Counted from the stretch's first letter, positions 1-7,532 are shown. The stretch: 10,615 nt of DNA from Lachnospiraceae bacterium (GCA_024689605.1 JAILDD010000057.1:1-10615); one strand, 5' to 3'. A program made the numbers and translations. Notes: generated by a model from the letters alone, not told the origin.

Positions 1-1800
1 GAATTTAAACAGCCGGATTCACTTTCAGAACCGGGGGTAATAGGACTGGCAGATTCCATAGTAACTACCAAAGATGAATACCGTAATGTTGCCAAAAGCA
101 TGCTGGGCAGGATACTTGTGGTGGATACCATGGACCATGCATTAAAGATTGCTGCAAAATACGATTACGGTATCAGAATGGTTACTCTTGAGGGTGAGCT
201 TCTGGTTCCCGGCGGTGCAATAAGCGGCGGTCGTTTTAAGAATAATTCCAATCTTCTGGGAAGACGCCGCGAGATGGAGGAACTGGACAAGAGGGTAAAG
301 GATTCGCTCAAAAAAATCGATGCACTTATATCCGATATAGAAAAGACAAAGGCAGAAAGAAACAAGCTTCGTCTGGAGCTTGAAGAAGTCAAGTCAAAGA
401 TACAGGGTCAGTATATCAAACTTAACACTGCAAACTTAAACCTCCAGAAAGCTCAGGAAAAGATCGATGAGACTGCAAAGGGTGTGGGAGACCTTAACAA
501 CGAACAGACAGAGATAGAGAAGCAGGTAGTTGATATCAAACAGAATCAGGAAGATCTTGATAAAGAGCTTAAATCCTCTGCTGTTGAAGAGTCTGAGATA
601 AATGCCCGTATGGAAAAGGCACAGGAACAGTTAGAGGGACTGCGTGATGAGGAACTGGAACAGTCACAGAAAGTAACTGAGCAGGAAGTGCTTCTGGAAA
701 AGGTACTGCAGAAGCAGGAATTCGAGCAGAGCAATGTGTCAAGGATTGCTGCAGAGCTTGAGAATCTTGTCCGTGAAAAGGAAGAGGCTGCAGTTACAGT
801 AGAAAATGCAAAGCAGACCATAGAGGACAGAAAGTCCAATATTGAAAAGGTAAAAGCAACCATAGAAGCTTCTTTTACGGCTGAGAATGATTCCCATAAG
901 CTGCTGGATGAAAAGATAGCTAAGAAGGAAGAACTCAGCGCAAAGAACAAGAGTTTCTTTGATCAGCGCGAGGCAATGGGCAAGGTCATAATCGACCTTA
1001 CGAATGAAAGAAACAGGTTAAGCGACCAGAAACAGAGGATAGAAGAGGAACTGGTAGGTCTTTCCGCTTATATGTGGTCCGAGTATGAACTTACTATGAG
1101 CGATGCGGAGGAATTAAAGGATCCGGAGCTTACCGACTTGCAGGAAATCCGCAAGGATAAGGATGCACTTAAGGATGCCATAAAGAAGCTGGGGGATGTA
1201 AACGTGAATGCCATAGAGGATTACAAGACCCAGATGGAGCGTTATACATTCTTAAAGAATCAGCATGATGATCTTATCAAGGCTTCAGAGGAACTTCAGG
1301 GCATCATAACTGAACTTGATGCTGCCATGCGGGAACAGTTTACGCAGAAATTTGAAGAGATAGGTAAAGCTTTTGATAAGGTATTCAAGGAGCTTTTTGG
1401 CGGCGGTACCGGCACGCTTCAGCTGGTGGAGGAAGAAGATATACTGGAAGCAGGCATTCGCATAAATGCGCAGCCTCCGGGAAAGAAACTCCAGAATATG
1501 ATGCAGCTTTCCGGTGGTGAGAAGGCACTGGCGGCTATTGCACTTTTGTTTGCAATACAGAATCTTAAACCTTCACCTTTCTGTCTGCTGGATGAGATAG
1601 AGGCAGCACTTGATGAGTCAAATGTAGGAAGGTATGCAAGTTATCTCCATAAGCTTACCAGGCATACCCAGTTCATAGTTGTTACCCACAGAAGGGGTAC
1701 CATGGAACAGGCTGACAGACTTTACGGTATCACCATGCAGGAGAAGGGTATTTCCACTCTTGTGTCTGTAAACCTTATAGATGACCAGCTGGATGATTAA
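1..1800 (+). CDS. smc: Chromosome segregation protein SMC, C-terminal half (5' partial)
   Basis: This is the C-terminal half of the SMC ATPase, the core of the SMC-ScpAB complex that compacts and segregates the chromosome. The frame is open from base 1, so the start lies outside the window; 599 residues are visible of a protein normally near 1,190. In fragment numbering, residues 1 to about 80 are the second half of the hinge, with the glycine-rich GGAISGG at 71-77. Residues 85 to about 390 are a long Lys/Glu/Gln-rich coiled coil. A conserved LGDVNVNAIE segment lies at 397-406, and the C-terminal ATPase lobe follows. That lobe has the ABC signature LSGGEKAL (503-510), Walker B CLLDEIEAALD with D531 and E532, and a switch histidine in VVTHRR. 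No N-terminal Walker A is visible because that half is missing. The gene ends in TAA and ftsY follows after 13 bases. The identification is very secure. Confidence 0.97.
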   Translation, partial: EFKQPDSLSEPGVIGLADSIVTTKDEYRNVAKSMLGRILVVDTMDHALKIAAKYDYGIRMVTLEGELLVPGGAISGGRFKNNSNLLGRRREMEELDKRVKDSLKKIDALISDIEKTKAERNKLRLELEEVKSKIQGQYIKLNTANLNLQKAQEKIDETAKGVGDLNNEQTEIEKQVVDIKQNQEDLDKELKSSAVEESEINARMEKAQEQLEGLRDEELEQSQKVTEQEVLLEKVLQKQEFEQSNVSRIAAELENLVREKEEAAVTVENAKQTIEDRKSNIEKVKATIEASFTAENDSHKLLDEKIAKKEELSAKNKSFFDQREAMGKVIIDLTNERNRLSDQKQRIEEELVGLSAYMWSEYELTMSDAEELKDPELTDLQEIRKDKDALKDAIKKLGDVNVNAIEDYKTQMERYTFLKNQHDDLIKASEELQGIITELDAAMREQFTQKFEEIGKAFDKVFKELFGGGTGTLQLVEEEDILEAGIRINAQPPGKKLQNMMQLSGGEKALAAIALLFAIQNLKPSPFCLLDEIEAALDESNVGRYASYLHKLTRHTQFIVVTHRRGTMEQADRLYGITMQEKGISTLVSVNLIDDQLDD

Positions 1801-1813
1801 GGAATATTGATTT

Positions 1814-3058
1814 ATGCTGTGGTTTAAAAAGAAAGAGAAAGTTAATAAAGAGGAAGAAATTCCTGCTTCAACTGGGATTTTGGATGTTGAGGATAGTGAA
1901 GCTTCATCCGATTCTGAAAATGCATCAGGCACGGAATATAATACAGAGTCTGTAAGTTCTCCGGCTGAAGATGCAGCTGCAGGCGGGGATTCTGTCAATG
2001 AGTTTTCTTCTGTTACGGACATATCCGCTGAGGATGGTCCTGGGGCGGATGGTCAGGCTTTGGTGGGAAAGGGTTCAGGAGAAGCAGCGACGGAGAATAG
2101 TGCTTCAGACGCTGATACGGAAAAGGCTCCGGTAAAGACCGGCTTTTTTGCCAAGCTAAAGCAGGGACTTAAGAGGACCAGGGATAATTTTGTATATAAT
2201 CTGGACGTTGTATTCAAAGGGGCGGAGGAAATCGATGACGCTTTCTATGACGACCTTGAGGAAATACTCATAACAGGTGATATAGGTGTACAGACTACTG
2301 AAGAAATCCTTGAGCGTCTCAGGGAACAGGTGTCGAAAAAGCACATAGTAAGGCCTGATGAGTGCCGTGAACTTCTCGTGGCAACCATAGAAGAACTGAT
2401 GCATGTTGACGAGAATGAATATATTTTCGAAAAGGAAACATCCGTCATTTTTGTGATAGGCGTAAACGGAGTGGGCAAGACTACATCCATCGGAAAGCTT
2501 GCTTCCCAGTTTAAGAATGAAGGAAAAAGGGTTATAATAGCCGCTGCGGATACTTTCAGGGCGGCAGCCGGAGATCAGCTTAAAGTTTGGGCTGACCGGG
2601 CAGGCTGTGAGCTTATATCCGGAAAGGAAGGTGCTGATCCGTCAAGTGTGCTCTTTGATGCGGTGGCTGCAGCAAAGGCAAGGCGTGCAGACATACTTCT
2701 GGTGGATACTGCCGGACGCTTGAACAATAAAAAGAACCTTATGAATGAGCTTTCCAAGATGAATAAGATAATCGATAAGAATTATCCGGAAGCTCACAGG
2801 GAGAATTTTATTGTGCTTGATGCCACTACGGGCCAGAATGCACTTCAGCAGGCTCTTGCGTTCAATGAGGTGTCCGACCTTACAGGCATAATACTTACCA
2901 AGATGGACGGGACTGCCAAGGGAGGCATAGCTGTAGCCATACAGTCCAGCCTGCATGTACCGGTAAAATATATAGGAGTAGGCGAAAAGATAGAGGACCT
3001 GCAGAAATTTGACGAGAAATCTTATGTGAAAGCACTCTTTGAAAGAGAAAAGGAATAA
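1814..3058 (+). CDS. ftsY: Signal recognition particle receptor FtsY
   Basis: FtsY is the SRP receptor GTPase that docks ribosome-SRP complexes at the membrane for co-translational insertion through SecYEG. The 414 residues fall into three parts. The first is a short basic start (MLWFKKKEKV), plausibly a lipid-binding helix. The second is an acidic Ser/Ala/Glu/Asp-rich low-complexity region at about 13-104. The third is the NG domain, beginning near GFFAKLKQGLKRTRDNF (110-126). GTPase motifs are intact: G1 GVNGVGKTT (216-224), DTFRAAAGDQL (246-256), G3 DTAGR (298-302), G4 TKMDG (362-366), and the closing GVGEKIEDLQKFD. The start is 13 bases after smc; an AAGGA at 1799-1803 that overlaps the smc stop codon is the only nearby ribosome binding site, so translational coupling is likely. 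Many Firmicute FtsY proteins are nearer 330 residues, and the extra length is in the acidic A domain. Confidence 0.97.
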   Translation: MLWFKKKEKVNKEEEIPASTGILDVEDSEASSDSENASGTEYNTESVSSPAEDAAAGGDSVNEFSSVTDISAEDGPGADGQALVGKGSGEAATENSASDADTEKAPVKTGFFAKLKQGLKRTRDNFVYNLDVVFKGAEEIDDAFYDDLEEILITGDIGVQTTEEILERLREQVSKKHIVRPDECRELLVATIEELMHVDENEYIFEKETSVIFVIGVNGVGKTTSIGKLASQFKNEGKRVIIAAADTFRAAAGDQLKVWADRAGCELISGKEGADPSSVLFDAVAAAKARRADILLVDTAGRLNNKKNLMNELSKMNKIIDKNYPEAHRENFIVLDATTGQNALQQALAFNEVSDLTGIILTKMDGTAKGGIAVAIQSSLHVPVKYIGVGEKIEDLQKFDEKSYVKALFEREKE

Positions 3059-3085
3059 AAAGTTTAAAAGGCGGAAGGAGAAAAA

Positions 3086-4309
3086 ATGTCAGAAGAAATG
3101 CTTACGCTTGAAAAATTTGAAGAAGCTTCGGAAATCGTAAAGGAAGTCACTCTGGAGACAAAGCTGATCTACAGTGAGTATCTGAGTACCCTGACGGGCA
3201 ACAGGGTTTACCTTAAGCCTGAAAATATGCAGTTTACAGGGGCTTATAAAGTAAGGGGAGCTTACTACAAATCCAGCACCCTTACGGAGGCTGAAAAGGC
3301 AAAGGGTGTCATAACCGCTTCAGCCGGAAATCATGCCCAGGGTGTTGCCTATGCCGCAAAATGCAAGAATATGAAGGCGACCATCGTAATGCCGACAACC
3401 ACTCCGCTTATTAAAGTAAACCGTACCAAGAATTTCGGTGCGGATGTTGTGCTTTACGGAGATGTATATGATGAGGCCTGCGAAAAGGCTTATGAGCTGG
3501 CGGAGAAGGAAGGATACACATTCATACATCCTTTTGATGACCTGACTGTTGCTACAGGCCAGGGAACAATAGCAATGGAAATAATCAAGGAGCTTCCGCT
3601 GGTGGATGTGATACTGGTTCCAATAGGAGGAGGCGGACTTGCCTGCGGTGTTTCCACACTGGCTAAGCTTCTGAAGCCAAATATCAAGGTCATCGGTGTG
3701 GAGCCCGCAAATGCGGCCTGCATGAAGGCATCTTTAGCTGAGGGGCATGTGGTAACTCTTGACAGTGTTGATACTATTGCTGACGGAACTGCTGTTAAGA
3801 CCCCGGGCTCGAAGATCTTCCCGTATATACAGCAGAATCTCGATGACATAATCACTGTTGAGGATGAGGACCTGATCGTTTCCTTCCTGGATATGGTGGA
3901 AAACCACAAGATGGTTGTTGAGAATTCGGGACTTCTTACCGTAGCTGCTTTAAAACAGCTTAATGTGGCAGGAAAGAAGATAGTATCAATTCTGTCCGGT
4001 GGTAATATGGACGTTATAACAATGTCTTCCGTAGTTCAGCAGGGGCTTATCTTCAGGAACAGGATATTTACTGTTTCGGTTCTGCTTCCCGATAAGCCGG
4101 GCGAGCTTCAGAGAGTGGCCGGTGTTATTGCAGATGAAAACGGAAATGTTATCAAGCTTGAGCACAATCAGTTTGTTACTACCAACAGAAAGTCTGCGGT
4201 TGAACTGCGCATAACCATTGAGGCATTCGGCACAGAACATAAGGCCCAGATTCTTTCGATGCTTGAAAAGAACGGTTACAGGCCTAAGGTTACAAGAACG
4301 CTTATCTGA
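3086..4309 (+). CDS. ilvA: Threonine ammonia-lyase (threonine dehydratase), medium form with one ACT domain
   Basis: This cytosolic PLP enzyme of fold type II deaminates L-threonine to 2-oxobutyrate, the first step of isoleucine synthesis or a threonine-degradation step. The predicted PLP lysine is K55 in FTGAYKVRGA. The substrate loop is SAGNHAQG (79-86), the phosphate-binding glycine loop is GGGG (181-184), and SGGN is at 304-307. Residues of about 328-402 form a single ACT domain (VSVLLPDKPGELQRVAGVIA), normally a site of allosteric amino-acid control. The 407-residue length matches the class with one short regulatory domain, rather than the ~510-residue biosynthetic enzyme with two ACT-like repeats or the ~330-residue TdcB without one. 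Whether it is anabolic (IlvA) or catabolic (TdcB-like) cannot be decided from sequence alone. The start has a strong GGAAGGAG at 3073-3080, 5 bases upstream. It lies 27 bases after ftsY and is probably co-transcribed. Confidence 0.92.
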   Translation: MSEEMLTLEKFEEASEIVKEVTLETKLIYSEYLSTLTGNRVYLKPENMQFTGAYKVRGAYYKSSTLTEAEKAKGVITASAGNHAQGVAYAAKCKNMKATIVMPTTTPLIKVNRTKNFGADVVLYGDVYDEACEKAYELAEKEGYTFIHPFDDLTVATGQGTIAMEIIKELPLVDVILVPIGGGGLACGVSTLAKLLKPNIKVIGVEPANAACMKASLAEGHVVTLDSVDTIADGTAVKTPGSKIFPYIQQNLDDIITVEDEDLIVSFLDMVENHKMVVENSGLLTVAALKQLNVAGKKIVSILSGGNMDVITMSSVVQQGLIFRNRIFTVSVLLPDKPGELQRVAGVIADENGNVIKLEHNQFVTTNRKSAVELRITIEAFGTEHKAQILSMLEKNGYRPKVTRTLI

Positions 4310-4376
4310 TATGCCCGCTTGCGGCGGTCTGCGTGTTTACTGGCGGATTTGTCAATTTTACATCTATAAGGCTGAA

Positions 4377-4423
4377 AAAAAGAGTCGCTTTGTGAATATT
4401 TAATATTTACAGTGGCTCTTTTT
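4377..4423 (+). terminator. Long hairpin terminator after the threonine ammonia-lyase gene
   Basis: A run of A (4375-4381) leads into an extended inverted repeat. AAAAAGAGTCGCT (4377-4389) pairs with AGTGGCTCTTTTT (4411-4423) using two G-U pairs. After one bulged base, the inner arm TGTGAATATT pairs with AATATTTACA. The 3' arm ends in five T. It lies 67 bases after the stop of the lyase and probably ends the smc-ftsY-ilvA transcript. Because both flanks are A/T runs, it may also work in the opposite direction. Bases 4310-4376 hold nothing else that I recognise. Confidence 0.8.
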
Positions 4424-4501
4424 AGGTATATTCTACTCACATATTGTTTTGGTCTGTTGACCGATTAGTTTTATGCCGCAGATGACGGCGAGGAGGAAAT
4501 T
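4424..4501 (+). promoter_or_regulatory. Leader of the binding-protein gene: two small hairpins, tentative promoter, strong RBS
   Basis: This is the stretch between the terminator and the lipoprotein start. Hairpin A is TTGGTC (4449-4454), loop TGTT, GACCGA (4459-4464). Hairpin B is GCCG (4475-4478) with CGGC (4486-4489), ending directly before the ribosome binding site AGGAGG (4491-4496), 5 bases from ATG. No textbook promoter is present. The best -10 is TATATT (4427-4432), with a TTTACA -35 (4406-4411) inside the terminator arm and a short 15-base spacer. The ribosome binding site is certain; the promoter is weak and the hairpins are suggestive only. Confidence 0.35.
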
Positions 4502-5776
4502 ATGAAAAAGAAGCTTATAGGTCTTTTACTGGCAGTTACAACAGCTGTCTCAATGACTGCTTGTACCGGAACAGATGCACCTGCTACTGACGGCGGAAAC
4601 GGAACAGGCGATGAGTCCGGTGTATCCGACGCTGCATCCGATGTCAAGATCGGTGTGATTCTTGTAGGCGATGAGAACGAAGGTTACTCATATGCCCATA
4701 TTGACGGTGTAAGGAAAGCTGCTGAGGCAGTAGGAATACCCGAAGAGAATATTATCTGGAAGTACTCCGTACCTGAGGATGAGAGCTGCCATGATGCTGC
4801 TATTGACCTTGTGGATCAGGGATGCAAGGCTGTATTTTCAAACAGCTATGGTCATCAGTCCTTTATGCAGCAGGCTGCTTCCGAGGAGCCTGAGGTTCAG
4901 TTCGTAGCTATGACAGGTGACACAGCAGCATTAAGCGGACTTGAGAATTTCTCAAATGCATTCACAAATGTTTATGAGGCTCGTTATGTTTCGGGTATCG
5001 TAGCAGGCATGAAGATCAAGGAACTTGTTGAAGGCGATGCACTTTCTGCTGAGAATTTCGATGCAGACGGCAATGTAAAGATGGGTTATGTAGGTGCTTA
5101 CCCTTATGCAGAGGTGGTTTCCGGCTATACTGCATTCTACCTTGGAGCAAAGTCGGTATACAGTGATGTATCCATGGAAGTTATCTATACAAACTCATGG
5201 TTTGATATAGCAGCAGAGGGTGAGGCTGCAAACTCACTTATGTCTGACGGCTGTGTTATAATCGGTCAGCATGCTGACTCTACCGGTGCTCCTTCAGCTA
5301 TCCAGGCTGCACTTGATTCCGGTAAGCAGGTTTATTCCGTAGGTTACAACGTTGACATGCACAGCGTTGCACCTACTGCAGCACTTACATCAGCAACAAA
5401 CAACTGGTCTGTATATTACACAGAGGCATTCAAGGATGTAGTGGAAGGTAAGGATATACCTACCGACTGGTCACAGGGATACAGTGAGGGCGCTGTTGCG
5501 ATCACAGATCTTGGAACATCCTGTGCTGAGGGTACTCAGGAAGCTGTAGATGAAGCAATCGCTTCTATCAAGGCAGGTACACTTCATGTATTCGATACAT
5601 CAACATTTACTGTAGACGGCAAGGAAGTTACATCAGCACTTATTGATATGAACGGTGATTTCCAGAATGATGACGAGGAAGCTGTGTTTGACGGTTATTT
5701 CCATGAGTCAGAATTCAGGGCGGCACCTTCATTCTACTTAAGAATAGACGGTATTACAGAGCTTACTGCAGAATGA
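4502..5776 (+). CDS. BMP-family substrate-binding lipoprotein of a purine/nucleoside-type ABC importer
   Basis: This is the extracellular, membrane-anchored binding protein of the BMP (PnrA/NupN-like) ABC importer encoded downstream. A lipoprotein signal peptide is clear: MKKK, a hydrophobic stretch, and a lipobox SMTAC with lipidated C21. A flexible Gly/Asp/Ser/Thr linker of about 25 residues follows. The mature fold starts at KIGVILVGDENEGYSYAHIDG, and later carries AYPYAEVVSGYTAFYLGA and IIGQHADSTGAPSA, typical of BMP proteins. Where the classic nucleoside binders carry an SFN-type motif, this one has GYSYAH, so the ligand may be a purine base or another compound. At 424 residues it is longer than the usual ~350; the extra lies in the linker and a C-terminal extension (about 365-424). 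Codon use leans to GCA, ACA and TCA, as in strongly expressed genes. It ends with tandem stops (TGA TAA) and its own terminator. Confidence 0.9.
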   Translation: MKKKLIGLLLAVTTAVSMTACTGTDAPATDGGNGTGDESGVSDAASDVKIGVILVGDENEGYSYAHIDGVRKAAEAVGIPEENIIWKYSVPEDESCHDAAIDLVDQGCKAVFSNSYGHQSFMQQAASEEPEVQFVAMTGDTAALSGLENFSNAFTNVYEARYVSGIVAGMKIKELVEGDALSAENFDADGNVKMGYVGAYPYAEVVSGYTAFYLGAKSVYSDVSMEVIYTNSWFDIAAEGEAANSLMSDGCVIIGQHADSTGAPSAIQAALDSGKQVYSVGYNVDMHSVAPTAALTSATNNWSVYYTEAFKDVVEGKDIPTDWSQGYSEGAVAITDLGTSCAEGTQEAVDEAIASIKAGTLHVFDTSTFTVDGKEVTSALIDMNGDFQNDDEEAVFDGYFHESEFRAAPSFYLRIDGITELTAE

Positions 5777-5789
5777 TAAAGTAATGTGC

Positions 5790-5824
5790 AAAGGGGCGGG
5801 AAAAATCTTTCCTGCCCCTTTTTT
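5790..5824 (+). terminator. Strong intrinsic terminator between binding protein and ATPase genes
   Basis: A 14-bp stem, AAAGGGGCGGGAAA (5790-5803) with TTTCCTGCCCCTTT (5808-5821), has a single G-U pair and a 4-base loop (AATC). It is followed by a T run to 5824 and then CTTTT. It sits 13 bases after the stop of the lipoprotein gene. It should end most transcripts there, so the binding protein would be made in excess and the downstream genes would rely on read-through or on their own promoter. Confidence 0.92.
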
Positions 5825-5853
5825 CTTTTAATAAATAATACAGATTTATCATA

Positions 5854-5882
5854 ATGACATTGCTGTGAAATTATGGTAAATT
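5854..5882 (+). promoter_or_regulatory. Candidate extended -10 sigma-A promoter for the ATPase-permease-xpt operon
   Basis: The -35 ATGACA (5854-5859) matches TTGACA at five of six positions. The spacer is 17 bases. The -10 TAAATT (5877-5882) matches four of six and is preceded by TGG, an extended -10 feature. The surroundings are AT-rich. Transcription would begin near 5889 and give a leader of about 65 bases. An alternative reading uses TTGCTG at 5860-5865 with TATACG. The location just after a terminator supports a promoter here; the exact boxes are inferred by eye. Confidence 0.5.
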
Positions 5883-5886
5883 ATAC

Positions 5887-5924
5887 GTGTTGTCTGTATT
5901 CCGGACAGCACCTGCTTAAGGCAG
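5887..5924 (+). promoter_or_regulatory. Structured leader: two adjacent hairpins upstream of the ATPase gene
   Basis: Hairpin 1 has a 10-bp stem, GTGTTGTCTG (5887-5896) with CGGACAGCAC (5902-5911), two G-U pairs and a 5-base loop. Hairpin 2 follows at once: CTGC (5912-5915), loop TTAAG, GCAG (5921-5924). There is no T run after either, so they are not terminators. They could stabilise the 5' end of the mRNA, bind a regulator as RNA, or, as DNA palindromes at the transcription start, act as an operator. I cannot match them to a purine, guanidine or preQ1 riboswitch consensus. Confidence 0.4.
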
Positions 5925-5953
5925 TCATATGAATAAAACTTCCGGAGGCATAT

Positions 5954-7531
5954 ATGGCGGATGTTGCAATAGAATTTAAAAATGTCACCAAGAGATTCGG
6001 CTCCGTGGTCGCTAATGACCATGTCAGCATGAAAGTGAATAAAGGCGAGATTCTATCTCTTCTTGGTGAAAACGGAAGCGGTAAGACTTCACTTATGAAT
6101 TTGCTTTCGGGCATATATTTCCCGGACGAAGGTGAGATATTTATTAATGGGACGTCTGTTACCATAAGGGATCCAAAGGATGCCTATGCACTTAAGATAG
6201 GCATGGTTCATCAGCATTTTAAACTGGTGGATGTTTTTACTGCGGCTGAAAATCTGATAGTAGGAATTGATCCAGGCAAGAAGCTGGACAGGAAGGAAAT
6301 AGCAGACGAAATAAAGGGAATCTGTGATAAATATGGCTTTGTAATTGATCCCGGTAAAAAAGTCTATGATATGAGTGTTTCTGAAAAGCAGACCCTTGAA
6401 ATCGTCAAGATGCTTTACAGAGGGGCGGATATACTTATACTGGATGAGCCTACCGCGGTGCTTACACCACAGGAAAGCGAACATCTTTTTTCTGTAATAA
6501 AGAACATGAAGAAAGACGGAAAGACCGTCATTATCATCACGCACAAGCTTCATGAGGTGCTTTCTGTCAGTGACCGTGTGGCAATACTCCGTAAGGGAAA
6601 GTACATAGAGACTGTAAAGACCAGCGAAGCTGATGAAGAGAAGCTTACCGAACTCATGGTGGGACGCCATGTGGAGCTTAATATAGACAGGCCGGTGATT
6701 GAGAATAAGGAGCTCAGGCTGTCTGTCAAGAACCTTAACTGTGTAAACAGCGAAGGACAGCAGGTTCTGTTTGATATCAATTTTGACCTTTACGGCGGTG
6801 AGATTCTTGGTATTGCCGGTATATCGGGCAATGGGCAGAAGGAACTGCTGGAATCCATTGCGGGACTGCAGAAGACCCTGACCGGTGCGTCCGTTGTTTA
6901 CTATGATCCGGATTCAGATAAAAAGGATGATGCTGGGCAGGCTGATGGCATGGAAATGATAGGCCTTTCCCCGAGGAAGATAAGGGAAAAGGGAATACAT
7001 CTTTCCTTTGTGCCAGAGGACAGACTGGGCATGGGACTGGTTGGCTCCATGGGAATGACGGAGAATATGATGATCAGAGATTATTCAACCGCATCAAAGT
7101 CCTTGCTTTTTACGGATAAAAAGAAGCCCAGGGAACTTGCGGAAGAGATAAAGGAATCTCTTGGCGTAGTTACTCCGGATATTTCGACACCTGTAAGCCG
7201 GCTTTCAGGCGGTAATGTGCAGAAGGTTTTAGTAGGCCGCGAGATTGCGGCAGCTCCTGCTGTGCTTATGACAGCGTATGCGGTACGCGGACTGGACATC
7301 AATACTTCTTATACGATCTATGATCTTTTAAATGAGCAGAAGAAAAAAGGTGTGGCAATAATTTATGTAGGCGAGGATCTGGATGTGATACTTGCTCTCT
7401 GTGACCGTATTCTTGTGCTCTGTGACGGTCATGTTAACGGAATACTTAATGGAACTGAAGCTAGAAAAGAGGAGGTTGGTCTCCTTATGACGGCATTAAA
7501 AGATAAACGAAGAGAGGAGACCGCAGAGTAA
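5954..7531 (+). CDS. ABC transporter double ATPase subunit (BMP/nucleoside-type, NupO-like)
   Basis: This cytosolic protein of 525 residues carries two fused nucleotide-binding domains that power the importer, as in NupO and RbsA/MglA-type ATPases. Domain 1 (about 1-240) looks fully active: Walker A GENGSGKT (38-45), Q-loop in VHQHFK, signature MSVSEKQ (140-146), Walker B ILILDEP (160-166), and switch histidine H197 in IIITHKLHE. Domain 2 (about 250-520) is degenerate. Its Walker A is GISGNGQKE (289-297). LSGGNVQK (417-424) is intact, but the Walker B segment reads VLMTAYAVRGLD (437-448), without the Asp-Glu pair and with Tyr-Ala-Val where relatives usually have Gln-Pro-Thr. VPEDRLGMGLV (353-363) is the usual family block. 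One intact and one crippled site is common in the family, but this Walker B is more eroded than usual. GGAGG at 5944-5948, 5 bases upstream, supports the start. Confidence 0.94.
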   Translation: MADVAIEFKNVTKRFGSVVANDHVSMKVNKGEILSLLGENGSGKTSLMNLLSGIYFPDEGEIFINGTSVTIRDPKDAYALKIGMVHQHFKLVDVFTAAENLIVGIDPGKKLDRKEIADEIKGICDKYGFVIDPGKKVYDMSVSEKQTLEIVKMLYRGADILILDEPTAVLTPQESEHLFSVIKNMKKDGKTVIIITHKLHEVLSVSDRVAILRKGKYIETVKTSEADEEKLTELMVGRHVELNIDRPVIENKELRLSVKNLNCVNSEGQQVLFDINFDLYGGEILGIAGISGNGQKELLESIAGLQKTLTGASVVYYDPDSDKKDDAGQADGMEMIGLSPRKIREKGIHLSFVPEDRLGMGLVGSMGMTENMMIRDYSTASKSLLFTDKKKPRELAEEIKESLGVVTPDISTPVSRLSGGNVQKVLVGREIAAAPAVLMTAYAVRGLDINTSYTIYDLLNEQKKKGVAIIYVGEDLDVILALCDRILVLCDGHVNGILNGTEARKEEVGLLMTALKDKRREETAE

Positions 7532-7532
7532 T

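Noticed and set aside
546..950. Open frame on the minus strand inside smc (134 residues, Ser/Phe-rich)
   Set aside because: It is the antisense of the coiled-coil region; its Ser/Phe/Leu-rich repetitive composition mirrors Glu/Lys codons, and it resembles no protein I know.
4218..4403. Small plus-strand frame overlapping the end of the lyase gene
   Set aside because: Its first half is another frame of the ACT domain and its end runs into the terminator hairpin; there is no good ribosome binding site.
5887..5911. Hairpin as an operator for a PurR or LacI-type repressor
   Set aside because: The inverted repeat lacks the CGAA-type PurBox of Bacillus and the central CG of LacI-type operators, so I kept it only as an unassigned structured leader.
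5825..5953. Purine (guanine/adenine) riboswitch before the ATPase gene
   Set aside because: Expected because of xpt, but the conserved three-way-junction bases and kissing-loop hairpins of the purine riboswitch are not there; the two adjacent hairpins have another layout.
6089..6670. Open frame of 193 residues on the minus strand inside the ATPase gene
   Set aside because: It lies wholly antisense to the well-conserved first ATPase domain; I see no domain or ribosome binding site that would support it.
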